From an uncultured Sphingomonas sp. (GTDB taxonomy: Bacteria > Pseudomonadota > Alphaproteobacteria > Sphingomonadales > Sphingomonadaceae): a stretch of 6,709 nt of DNA. This document shows, piece after piece, positions 1 to 5,587 of the stretch; the first letter of the stretch is position 1; each line of letters starts with the position of its first letter. The DNA lies in NCBI RefSeq assembly GCF_946478955.1, contig NZ_CAMLDL010000035.1:1-6709 (forward strand). Reading direction: 5' to 3'. Position numbers and translations under genes: made by a program. The notes under the pieces were generated by a model that worked only from the letters and a program-made list of their open reading frames with translations, did not search any database and was not told the DNA's origin.

Positions 1-1100
1 CCCTGGAAGATCAGGGTCGGTGGGGCGCGATCGGAGAGATGAGAAGCGGAATCGATCGCGCGATAGCGATCGGGAAATTGGCGAGGGGTGCCGCCGACAT
101 AATATTGACCAACCAATCGGCCCAGCGCCGTATCGGTTGCTCCGTGGATCATATCAACCGCAGGGAAATGGGCGATGACGGCGCGCACCTTGGGAAGATC
201 GGCGGAACTGTTACAGGTCGGCGTCATCGTTCCATTGGCGATCATGTAAGCTGCGTTGATGGCGAGGTTGCCTCCTGCGGAATCGCCCAGGGTCACGACC
301 CGATCTGGATCAAGGCCGACCGAACGCCCTTCAATCGCGATCCACGTAAGGGCGCACCCGACGTCGCCGACCGCCTTGTCCCAGGTGTGAAATGTCGGGG
401 TGGCGAGCCGGTAGTCGATATCCATCACCGCGAAACCCTGATCGACCAGATATTGAGTATGTGCGTTCGCCCCCCTCTTCCCCAATACGAAGCCACCTCC
501 GTGGATTCTAACTACAACCGGTTTTGGGCCCGGCAATTTGTGCGATGGAAGGTAGAGATCAGCCGCCAAGGCGACCCCGTCAGGCCGCCCATAGATCACT
601 GTCCGACCCGGGCGATCGTCTGCGCTGGGGTAAGGAAACATGGACCGCAATGGCGACGTCGATGCACCCGAATCCGCCACGGCGGATATCAGCCACAGCG
701 CAGTTATGATGCATGCCAGAAGGCCGATCGCGGAGAGGCGAAACAATATTCGCCAGGTCCGTCGATATGTCGCCGAGCGAGAAGCGGCGGTGAACGCGAT
801 CAGGCAGGCAGCGACCGCAATGGCTATGTTCCACAGGCCAAACTGGTCCCGGACCGCCGAAAGCAGCAATATGGCAGCCTGCGAGTCTCGGGTTTGCAGC
901 AACCAGCCAACAGCATCCACCGGAATGATGGCGAGGGCCTGTGTCAGCACTGTGTAGGCAACCGTCACAGCGACGATGCCAATCGCCAGCCACATCCCGG
1001 CAACTGAAAACCAGCCTTGCGGAGCCGAAATGGCGTAGGACCTGTCAATCTTCCTCAAAGCCGCTCCCCTTTGGGACTTCGTTAAAAAGGCGGTCTTCAT
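1..1100 (-). CDS. Membrane-anchored alpha/beta hydrolase (HSL/BD-FAE-like esterase), 3' end cut by window edge
   Basis: Reading the minus strand from the ATG at 1100 gives 366 uninterrupted codons that run off the left edge. Residues about 32-55, 88-106 and 120-141 are hydrophobic membrane segments. Basic residues before segment 1 and between segments 2 and 3 (SRSATYRRTWR) predict that the catalytic domain, from about residue 160, lies in the periplasm. That domain shows the oxyanion-hole motif HGGG (200-203) and the nucleophile elbow GDSAGG (272-277, Ser274), both typical of hormone-sensitive-lipase-like carboxylesterases. The last visible residues, PPTLIFQ followed by a probable Gly, normally come just before the catalytic Asp, so Asp and His are outside the window. 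The substrate is unknown; short acyl or aryl esters are usual for the family. Start is uncertain: the ATG has no clear ribosome site, whereas a TTG at 1058 (codon 15) has AGGGGAG 5 bases upstream. It appears to be a single gene, with no partner in the window. Confidence 0.85.
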   Translation of the reverse strand, partial: MKTAFLTKSQRGAALRKIDRSYAISAPQGWFSVAGMWLAIGIVAVTVAYTVLTQALAIIPVDAVGWLLQTRDSQAAILLLSAVRDQFGLWNIAIAVAACLIAFTAASRSATYRRTWRILFRLSAIGLLACIITALWLISAVADSGASTSPLRSMFPYPSADDRPGRTVIYGRPDGVALAADLYLPSHKLPGPKPVVVRIHGGGFVLGKRGANAHTQYLVDQGFAVMDIDYRLATPTFHTWDKAVGDVGCALTWIAIEGRSVGLDPDRVVTLGDSAGGNLAINAAYMIANGTMTPTCNSSADLPKVRAVIAHFPAVDMIHGATDTALGRLVGQYYVGGTPRQFPDRYRAIDSASHLSDRAPPTLIFQ

Positions 1101-1110
1101 GCTGGCGGAG

Positions 1111-1125
1111 TAACCGGCTCGGTTA
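1111..1125. promoter_or_regulatory. 15-bp palindrome upstream of the hydrolase, candidate operator
   Basis: TAACCG and CGGTTA form perfect 6-bp arms around a 3-base centre (GCT on the plus strand), ending 11 bases before the hydrolase ATG. Position and symmetry fit an operator for a dimeric repressor such as a TetR or MarR member, or a short hairpin in the 5' leader. No regulator gene for it is visible, so the role is inference. If it overlaps the promoter, translation from the downstream TTG at 1058 becomes more likely than from the ATG. Confidence 0.35.
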
Positions 1126-1185
1126 AAACCATGAAGGCCGCGAGCGGTAACGTTCGCGATCTTCGGTCTAACATTTGGAACCGCT

Positions 1186-1253
1186 TCAGAATTTGAAGGT
1201 CACGTCGGCTCCGATCGTACCGAAGGTTTCGTTTCAGGATCTAATCCGTAGAT
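1186..1253 (-). pseudogene. Possible C-terminal relic of a TonB-dependent receptor or other outer-membrane barrel
   Basis: On the minus strand, codons ending at the TGA 1188-1186 read ETFGTIGADVTFKF-stop. An alternating strand ending in Phe is the usual last beta strand and assembly signal of TonB-dependent receptors and related outer-membrane proteins. The pentamer GAAAC is repeated in tandem (plus strand 1226-1235). Removing one copy restores a frame that continues upstream as IYGLDP before ETFG, and a '..DPxTFG..' tail is common in sphingomonad receptors. The repaired frame meets a stop at 1256-1254, and no other receptor domain is recognisable upstream. Only about 20 residues remain, so chance similarity cannot be excluded. 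If real, it is the end of a deleted receptor gene that lay beside the glycosidase. Confidence 0.4.
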
Positions 1254-1428
1254 TCAACGCTATTCTGCGCCAACTTTGGAATAGATACGCTCATAGATGG
1301 ATAACCTATTCCATACAATATAAATCAGGAAAATAAATTTCGATAGATCAGATTGATCCATGTGTGACTGGCTGGAGCAGTGCGTCAGCTTCCTGCCGAC
1401 GGTTGAGGCTGCCAGGAGACGGAGGCTG

Positions 1429-2739
1429 TCACGCAGCCATGCCGCCCGCCCTGGCAATCCGGCCGAATAGGGCGGCGCTGGGCTTGGGTGTGCGTTTGAA
1501 GGTCGTGCGATCGACCGCAACGAGTCCATATTTCGGCCCGTAGCCGAGCATCCACTCGAAATTGTCGAGGAGCGACCAGTGGATATAGCCTTCGACCGGC
1601 ACGCCGTCGCGCATCGCCGCCTCGACCGAGGCGATCGCCTCCGGAATGAACTTCTGCCTTTCGGCATCATCGCTGGCGTCGATGCCGTTTTCGGTGATCA
1701 GCACGGGCTTACCCGTGGCCTGATGCGCGTAGCGTATGGTGTTGCCGATCGCGGTGGGGAACCATTCCTTGCCGTTGGGGCGCTTTGGCATGTCGGCGGG
1801 AACATCTACCGGGCCGTCCTTACCGATATATTGCCGCCCATAGGTCTGCACGCCGATGAAATCATCGTCCCGCGCCAGCGCGAAAAATGGTTCGTAGACG
1901 ATCTGGCGTTTGCGCTTGAGCAGATTGCCCGGTCCCACGCCGACATCGTCGGTGATGGCGAGGCTAAGGCCCACCGGCAAATCGCCGCGCACCGCCTTGA
2001 TCGCCGCGCGGGCCGCCTTGTGACCTGCGATCACCCCGGGCATCATCGGCTCTGGATCGCCGAAGTTGAGCACATCGAACCGATCCGATCCGCTGGCCTT
2101 GGCAGCCGCCGCGATCATCGCCTGCATCTTGGCCAGGGAAGCGCCACCCAATTGCAACGCCGACAGGTTTCCTCCAAGCGAGAGGTTGGGTTCGTTCAGC
2201 GTCACGGCATGGCTGATGCCATCTGCCATCGCCCGGGCCACACGATCGCAATAGCGCCCGAACAGTGCTGCCGCGTCGGTCTGCGTCCATCCGCCCGAGG
2301 CAGCAAACCAGCGCGGTGTGGTGAAGTGATTGAAGGTGACGACCGGAGCCAGCTCCAGTTCGCGGCAATGGTCGATCATCTCCTTATAGAAATCGAGATA
2401 GGCGATGCTGAACTGACCCTTGTCCGGTTCGATCCGCGACCATTCGACAGAGAAGCGATAGCAGTTGAGGCCGATTGCCTTTGCAATGGCCATATCCTCG
2501 CGCCAGCGATGCAGGCTGTCGTCGGCATCGCCCGATGGTTCGGCGAAGATGGTCGGCGTCATATGTTCCAGCAGCCAGATGTCGGTCGCGGGTGCGTTTC
2601 CTTCGATCTGATAGCCGGCGGTGGCGGCGCCCCACAAAAAACGGCCATTGCTGACCCGCCGGGCACCCGCTGGCACGGCGAGCGTGGCAGCGGCGCCGGT
2701 AGCGAACCCAAGCGCTTGGCGTCGATCGATCGTCGTCAT
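1429..2739 (-). CDS. Tat-exported family 1 glycoside hydrolase (beta-glucosidase-like)
   Basis: Retaining GH1 beta-glycosidase of 436 residues, near usual family length, expected to release glucose or a related sugar from beta-glycosides in the periplasm. The N-terminus has a twin-arginine signal: RRQALG at 6-11, a hydrophobic Ala-rich stretch, and a likely cleavage site after AGA (24-26). The barrel then shows QIEG (44-47), FSVEWSRIEP (about 96-105), NHF with the subsite His138, the acid/base motif NEP (Glu183), the nucleophile motif TENG (Glu350) and DNFEW (Glu395, Trp396). Glu395 is the residue that binds the 4- and 6-hydroxyls of glucose. 6-phospho-glycosidases replace it, so an unphosphorylated substrate is likely. 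Start: ATG at 2739 has GGAGG 10 bases upstream; a TTG two codons earlier (2745) is only 4 bases from the same site. No transporter or LacI-type regulator lies beside it. Confidence 0.93.
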   Translation of the reverse strand: MTTIDRRQALGFATGAAATLAVPAGARRVSNGRFLWGAATAGYQIEGNAPATDIWLLEHMTPTIFAEPSGDADDSLHRWREDMAIAKAIGLNCYRFSVEWSRIEPDKGQFSIAYLDFYKEMIDHCRELELAPVVTFNHFTTPRWFAASGGWTQTDAAALFGRYCDRVARAMADGISHAVTLNEPNLSLGGNLSALQLGGASLAKMQAMIAAAAKASGSDRFDVLNFGDPEPMMPGVIAGHKAARAAIKAVRGDLPVGLSLAITDDVGVGPGNLLKRKRQIVYEPFFALARDDDFIGVQTYGRQYIGKDGPVDVPADMPKRPNGKEWFPTAIGNTIRYAHQATGKPVLITENGIDASDDAERQKFIPEAIASVEAAMRDGVPVEGYIHWSLLDNFEWMLGYGPKYGLVAVDRTTFKRTPKPSAALFGRIARAGGMAA

Positions 2740-3007
2740 GTTCAATGAACCTCCACAACAGAACTACGGGTCACCCGCCGTCAATTTGGCAGCTAACAAA
2801 CTGTCGAAAATCATGCCTGCACCCCACATGATCGAAGAGCTGCCTCAATCGGAGTGCCCAATCCTGGATTCTCCGAGCACCTCTTCTGCCTTCCACGGCC
2901 TTTATAGCGCGGCAGCGTGCATCAACTTACATTAGGTTTCTTACCCGCGCGCATGCCGTATCCGCGCCAGCAAGGCGGGAAGTTCCGACATTTTCTTCGG
3001 ATCCACA

Positions 3008-3026
3008 CAACGAGGCTACCTCGTTG
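3008..3026. repeat. Perfect 8-bp inverted repeat with 3-base loop
   Basis: CAACGAGG and CCTCGTTG are perfectly complementary around CTA. No T-tract follows on either strand, so it is not a standard intrinsic terminator. It could be an operator or an RNA hairpin. It is the first of four hairpins within about 165 bases. Confidence 0.6.
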
Positions 3027-3090
3027 AGGCCCGCCGACCATCTCCTGATTTGATTGATTGCCCGGCTGCTGGAGCGTCTGGGCATGCCGC

Positions 3091-3130
3091 GGCGCCAAAG
3101 TCGGCGCTACCTGTTTCTTTACGAACAGGT
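3091..3130. repeat. Two abutting hairpins
   Basis: The first hairpin pairs GCGCC (3092-3096) with GGCGC (3103-3107), extended by one G-T wobble at 3091/3108. The second begins at the next base and pairs ACCTGTT (3109-3115) with AACAGGT (3124-3130) around an 8-base loop. Back-to-back stems of this kind suggest a folded RNA or a recombination-type structure. No known RNA family is recognised. Confidence 0.45.
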
Positions 3131-3152
3131 TCTTATCACCACTACCCTCCTT

Positions 3153-3170
3153 GATGACTACGCAGTCATC
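3153..3170. repeat. Perfect 7-bp inverted repeat with 4-base loop
   Basis: GATGACT and AGTCATC pair perfectly around ACGC. It is the last of the four hairpins in this gap, 22 bases after the preceding one, and no T-run follows. Confidence 0.5.
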
Positions 3171-3277
3171 GACAAACGAGCGAACCATAGCCCACGGGTG
3201 CGCAATATCGGTGTGTTTACAAGGACTACCTGCTGCTCGGATCGATCAATCTCCGGCAAACCTATAGGATTAGCCTT

Positions 3278-3309
3278 TTAATAATTGGCATTTATATGTT
3301 GTCAACATA
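3278..3309 (-). promoter_or_regulatory. Perfect 15-bp palindrome with a candidate minus-strand promoter
   Basis: Positions 3295-3309 form a perfect palindrome with arms TATGTTG and CAACATA around one base. Read on the minus strand it contains the consensus -35 hexamer TTGACA (3305-3300), followed after 16 bases by TATTAA (3283-3278), a 4-of-6 match to a -10 box. Transcription from here would cross the hairpin-rich gap and reach the glycosidase about 540 bases downstream. A symmetric site lying directly over a -35 box is a classical repressor arrangement. The symmetry is seen; the promoter and operator roles are inferred. Confidence 0.35.
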
Positions 3310-3428
3310 ATGTATGGAAGAAAAATTCTATTGCGTTTCGACACGTGATCCGGCTAAACGCTAAAGACGCACGTACGGGCATCTACACCGCGGTAGAGCG
3401 CGAACCGTTCAGCTATGGGCCTTATGTC

Positions 3429-4301
3429 CTAGTTTCCATCCACAAGCTGACTTCCGATCTCCCGGAGCAGCGGTGGCGGTTCGCAGAGCATGGCTTCCGC
3501 GTCCTGTGCCGCCGCCCAGCCCAAAGTACGCGTCATGTCAAATCCGGTGAGTTTAGGCCGCACCACGCCGTCCGCACGGTAGCTCTTGGGCATCACGGTA
3601 ATGCCTAAGCCCGCGCGGACCATTTGTATGACCCGCTCGTCATTAGTCGATCGCAGAGCGAAATGCGGTCGAACGCCACGTTCCGTGAAAAAGCGACTGG
3701 TGTCCGATAGCGCCTCGCAATGGCGGCGTACGATCATCACGTCATTTGCTAGTTGATCCGCACTGATTTCAGTTAGCCCGGCGAGCGGATGGTCCGCCGA
3801 CAGCGCCAATCCATAGCCTTCGGTAAAGATGGGTTGCTCGAGAAAGCGGTCGCCGCCGCGATCGACCAAAGTGAGCGCCATGTCGATGCGCCCCTTGGCG
3901 AGGTGCCCGGTCAGTTCCCGTTCGGTGCCGAACAGCAGCTCAAACCTGTGCTGCCGTTCCGGACGTGTCCGCGCCACGGATGCCGCGATGATATCGCCCG
4001 ATATGCTGGAAAGGATGCCGAGGCGCAGGGCGGGCAGCGCCTCGGCCATGTCCATGGATTGCATCGCCAGGTTGAACTCGCGCTCTATCCGCCGCGCATG
4101 AGCCAGAAAGCGGGTGCCGCCGCTGGTCAGTTCCACTCGCTGATTCGAGCGCACGAACAAAGCAATGCCCAGCGTCCGCTCCAGCTTGGCGATGCCGATG
4201 GAAAGCGTCGGCTGCGACACATTGCAATGGCCTGCGGCGCGTGAAAAATTGCCGTGGTCGACGACGGCCAGGAAATAGCGCAGAAGATAGCGGTCGAGCA
4301 T
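3429..4301 (-). CDS. LysR-type transcriptional regulator divergent from the leucine degradation genes
   Basis: The 290-residue product has usual LysR length and layout. A winged helix-turn-helix spans about residues 3-61, with the characteristic QPTLS at 30-34, the LExxLG-type segment KLERTLG at 39-45, LFVRSNQRVELT at 48-59 and GGTRFL at 61-66. A linker helix follows, and then a substrate-binding domain from about 90 to 285 that includes the motif GLGITVMP (231-238). The start ATG at 4301 has GGGA about 6 bases upstream. It is transcribed away from liuA, with 137 bp between the two starts, the standard arrangement for a LysR protein controlling its divergent neighbour and itself. By context the effector may be a branched-chain acyl-CoA or acid; this is inference, since LysR sequence alone does not reveal the ligand. 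Described liu regulators are usually of the MerR (LiuR) or TetR (LiuQ) type. Confidence 0.92.
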   Translation of the reverse strand: MLDRYLLRYFLAVVDHGNFSRAAGHCNVSQPTLSIGIAKLERTLGIALFVRSNQRVELTSGGTRFLAHARRIEREFNLAMQSMDMAEALPALRLGILSSISGDIIAASVARTRPERQHRFELLFGTERELTGHLAKGRIDMALTLVDRGGDRFLEQPIFTEGYGLALSADHPLAGLTEISADQLANDVMIVRRHCEALSDTSRFFTERGVRPHFALRSTNDERVIQMVRAGLGITVMPKSYRADGVVRPKLTGFDMTRTLGWAAAQDAEAMLCEPPPLLREIGSQLVDGN

Positions 4302-4355
4302 AAATTATCCCGGCTAGGTGCATGCGGCACTTGCGACTGAAGCAGGTGTATAGAT

Positions 4356-4416
4356 ATTATCAATGATGTTGTTAGGGGAAGTTCAATTTTCCCTTAAAGA
4401 TGTGGCGCGCTAGAAT
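4356..4416. promoter_or_regulatory. Divergent promoter region and candidate shared operator between lysR and liuA
   Basis: TTAGGGGAA (4372-4380) pairs with TTCCCTTAA (4389-4397) around 8 bases, giving 9 bp of near-perfect dyad symmetry with one G-T mismatch. For liuA, TAGAAT at 4411-4416 matches the -10 consensus at 5 of 6 positions, and its -35 region would fall on the right arm of the dyad. For lysR on the minus strand, TTGAAC (4386-4381) lies in the dyad centre and GATAAT (4361-4356) is a 5-of-6 -10 match, though at a long spacing of 19. The inverted repeat therefore covers both -35 regions, as expected for a regulator acting on both genes. A shorter GATA/TATC dyad lies at 4353-4361. No experimental motif supports any of these sites. 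Confidence 0.45.
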
Positions 4417-4426
4417 GCGGATCGAC

Positions 4427-4433
4427 AGGAGAG
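4427..4433 (+). promoter_or_regulatory. Ribosome binding site deciding the liuA start
   Basis: AGGAGAG ends 5 bases before the ATG at 4439. It favours that start over the in-frame ATG at 4400, which has no such site and lies upstream of the likely -10 box. The 13 extra residues that the earlier start would add do not resemble an acyl-CoA dehydrogenase N-terminus. Confidence 0.8.
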
Positions 4434-4438
4434 CTTCC

Positions 4439-5587
4439 ATGACCGATTTCGACTTCGCGCTTGGCGACAATGCCGACATGATCCGGGAGAGCGCGGCGCG
4501 TTTTTCCGCCGACAAGATTGCTCCGTTGGCAGCCGAGATCGACGAAAAGGACTGGTTCCCTCGCGACGAATTATGGACCGCGATGGGCGAACTTGGCCTG
4601 CACGGCATCACCGTGGAGGAGGAATTTGGCGGCCTTGGCCTGGGCTATCTGGAGCATGTCGTCGCACAGGAAGAGGTGGCCCGCGCGTCGGCGTCGATCG
4701 GCCTTTCCTATGGCGCGCACTCCAACCTTTGCGTCAACCAGTTGCGGCGCTGGGGCAACGAAGCGCAGAAGGCGAAATATCTGCCGAAGCTAATCTCTGG
4801 CGAGCATGTCGGCAGCCTCGCCATGTCGGAGGCGGGCGCCGGGTCCGACGTCGTGGCGATGAAGCTCAAGGCCGAGAAGAAGGGCGACCGTTATGTCCTT
4901 AACGGCACGAAATTCTGGATCACCAATGCGGCCTATGCGGATACGCTGGTGGTTTATGCCAAGACCGGTGAAGGATCAAAGGGCATCACCACTTTCATCG
5001 TTGAAAAGGGGATGAAGGGCTTTTCGATCGGGCAGAAGATCGCGAAAGTCGGCATGCGCGGCTCTCCGACATCGGAACTGGTGTTCGAGGATTGCGAGGT
5101 GCCGGAAGACAATATCATGGGCCCGCTCAACGGCGGCGTCGGCGTGCTGATGTCCGGCCTTGATTATGAGCGCACGGTGCTGTCGGGCATCCAGCTCGGC
5201 ATCATGCAAGCCTGCCTCGACGTCGTCATCCCCTATGTCCGGGAGCGCAAGCAGTTCGGCAAGCCGATCGGCGCGTTCCAGCTGATGCAGGCGAAGATCG
5301 CCGACATGTATGTCGCGCTCAACTCAGCTCGCGCCTATGTCTATGCCGTCGCCAGGGCGTGCGACGCGGGTAAGACCACGCGCTTCGATGCCGCCGGGGC
5401 GATCCTGCTGGCGTCGGAAAATGCAATGAAGACCGCGCTCGAAGCCGTGCAAGCACTGGGCGGCGCGGGCTACACCAAGGACTGGCCGGTGGAGCGCTAT
5501 ATGCGCGATGCCAAGCTGCTCGACATTGGCGCGGGCACCAACGAGATCCGCCGCATGCTAATCGGCCGCGAGTTGATCGGGGCATGA
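4439..5587 (+). CDS. liuA: Isovaleryl-CoA dehydrogenase
   Basis: FAD-dependent acyl-CoA dehydrogenase of 382 residues, the third step of leucine breakdown: isovaleryl-CoA to 3-methylcrotonyl-CoA, with electrons passing to ETF. The sequence follows known isovaleryl-CoA dehydrogenases closely: [14 protein letters not shown] at 88-101, [11 protein letters not shown] at 115-125, [12 protein letters not shown] at 128-139, NGTKFWITN at 155-163 and [15 protein letters not shown] at 205-219. The catalytic Glu is at 244 in GLDYER, the position special to isovaleryl-CoA and long-chain enzymes. The C-terminal site used by medium-chain enzymes reads DIGAGTNE (362-369), with Gly in place of Glu. This pair of features separates it from generic acyl-CoA dehydrogenases. 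The chain has no targeting signal and should act as a cytoplasmic homotetramer. It is co-transcribed with liuB, whose start overlaps its stop, and divergent from a LysR gene that is its probable regulator. Confidence 0.96.
   Translation: MTDFDFALGDNADMIRESAARFSADKIAPLAAEIDEKDWFPRDELWTAMGELGLHGITVEEEFGGLGLGYLEHVVAQEEVARASASIGLSYGAHSNLCVNQLRRWGNEAQKAKYLPKLISGEHVGSLAMSEAGAGSDVVAMKLKAEKKGDRYVLNGTKFWITNAAYADTLVVYAKTGEGSKGITTFIVEKGMKGFSIGQKIAKVGMRGSPTSELVFEDCEVPEDNIMGPLNGGVGVLMSGLDYERTVLSGIQLGIMQACLDVVIPYVRERKQFGKPIGAFQLMQAKIADMYVALNSARAYVYAVARACDAGKTTRFDAAGAILLASENAMKTALEAVQALGGAGYTKDWPVERYMRDAKLLDIGAGTNEIRRMLIGRELIGA

Larger units (their letters stand above)
1101..1428. other. Gap between hydrolase and glycosidase, no intact gene
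   Basis: This 328-bp stretch separates the start of the hydrolase from the stop of the glycosidase, both on the minus strand. It contains the palindrome at 1111-1125 and a probable receptor C-terminal relic near 1186-1253. The part from about 1300 to 1360 is clearly richer in A/T than the surrounding genes. A weak stem, GATCA/TGATC with a 3-base loop at 1346-1358, is followed on the minus strand by T-rich sequence and might end glycosidase transcription, but 5 bp of mixed stem is too little to call a terminator. Confidence 0.6.
2746..3428. other. 680-bp gap without a convincing gene, hairpin-rich
   Basis: The stretch between the start of the glycosidase and the stop of the LysR gene contains only short open frames: 88 codons on the minus strand at 2922-3188, and 75 and 69 codons on the plus strand near 3054-3281. 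Their translations show no motif I recognise and no good ribosome site. Base composition is more even than in the flanking genes. Between 3008 and 3170 lie four short inverted repeats, and a perfect palindrome with a -35-like box lies at 3295-3309. The stretch may be the decayed remains of a gene, a long structured leader for the glycosidase, or both. Confidence 0.55.

Noticed and set aside
39..1007. Plus-strand open frame of 322 codons over the hydrolase
   Set aside because: Low-complexity, motif-free translation antisense to the HGGG and GDSAGG-bearing minus-strand frame.
1346..1358. Weak stem GATCA/TGATC with T-rich sequence after it on the minus strand, possible glycosidase terminator
   Set aside because: Only 5 bp with two G-C pairs and no continuous T-run; too weak to call a terminator.
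1579..2748. Long plus-strand open frame (389 codons) antisense to the glycosidase
   Set aside because: Its translation shows no family motif and is the mirror of high-GC codons of the GH1 gene, whose catalytic motifs are clear on the minus strand.
2890..2945. Possible glycosidase promoter with TTGATG and TATAAA on the minus strand near 2905-2932
   Set aside because: The two boxes are only 13 bases apart, too short for a sigma-70 promoter.
2922..3188. Minus-strand 88-codon frame in the gap, and plus-strand frames of 75 and 69 codons at 3054-3281
   Set aside because: No recognisable motif, no good ribosome site, and they overlap one another in opposite directions; kept only as part of the gap description.
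2746..3428. Decayed insertion sequence or transposase remnant in the gap
   Set aside because: No transposase motif, no terminal inverted repeats bracketing the gap and no target duplication seen; the four hairpins alone do not support it.
4400..4438. Earlier in-frame ATG for liuA at 4400
   Set aside because: No ribosome site, lies upstream of the likely -10 box, and the extra residues do not match the family; the 4439 ATG has AGGAGAG at good spacing.
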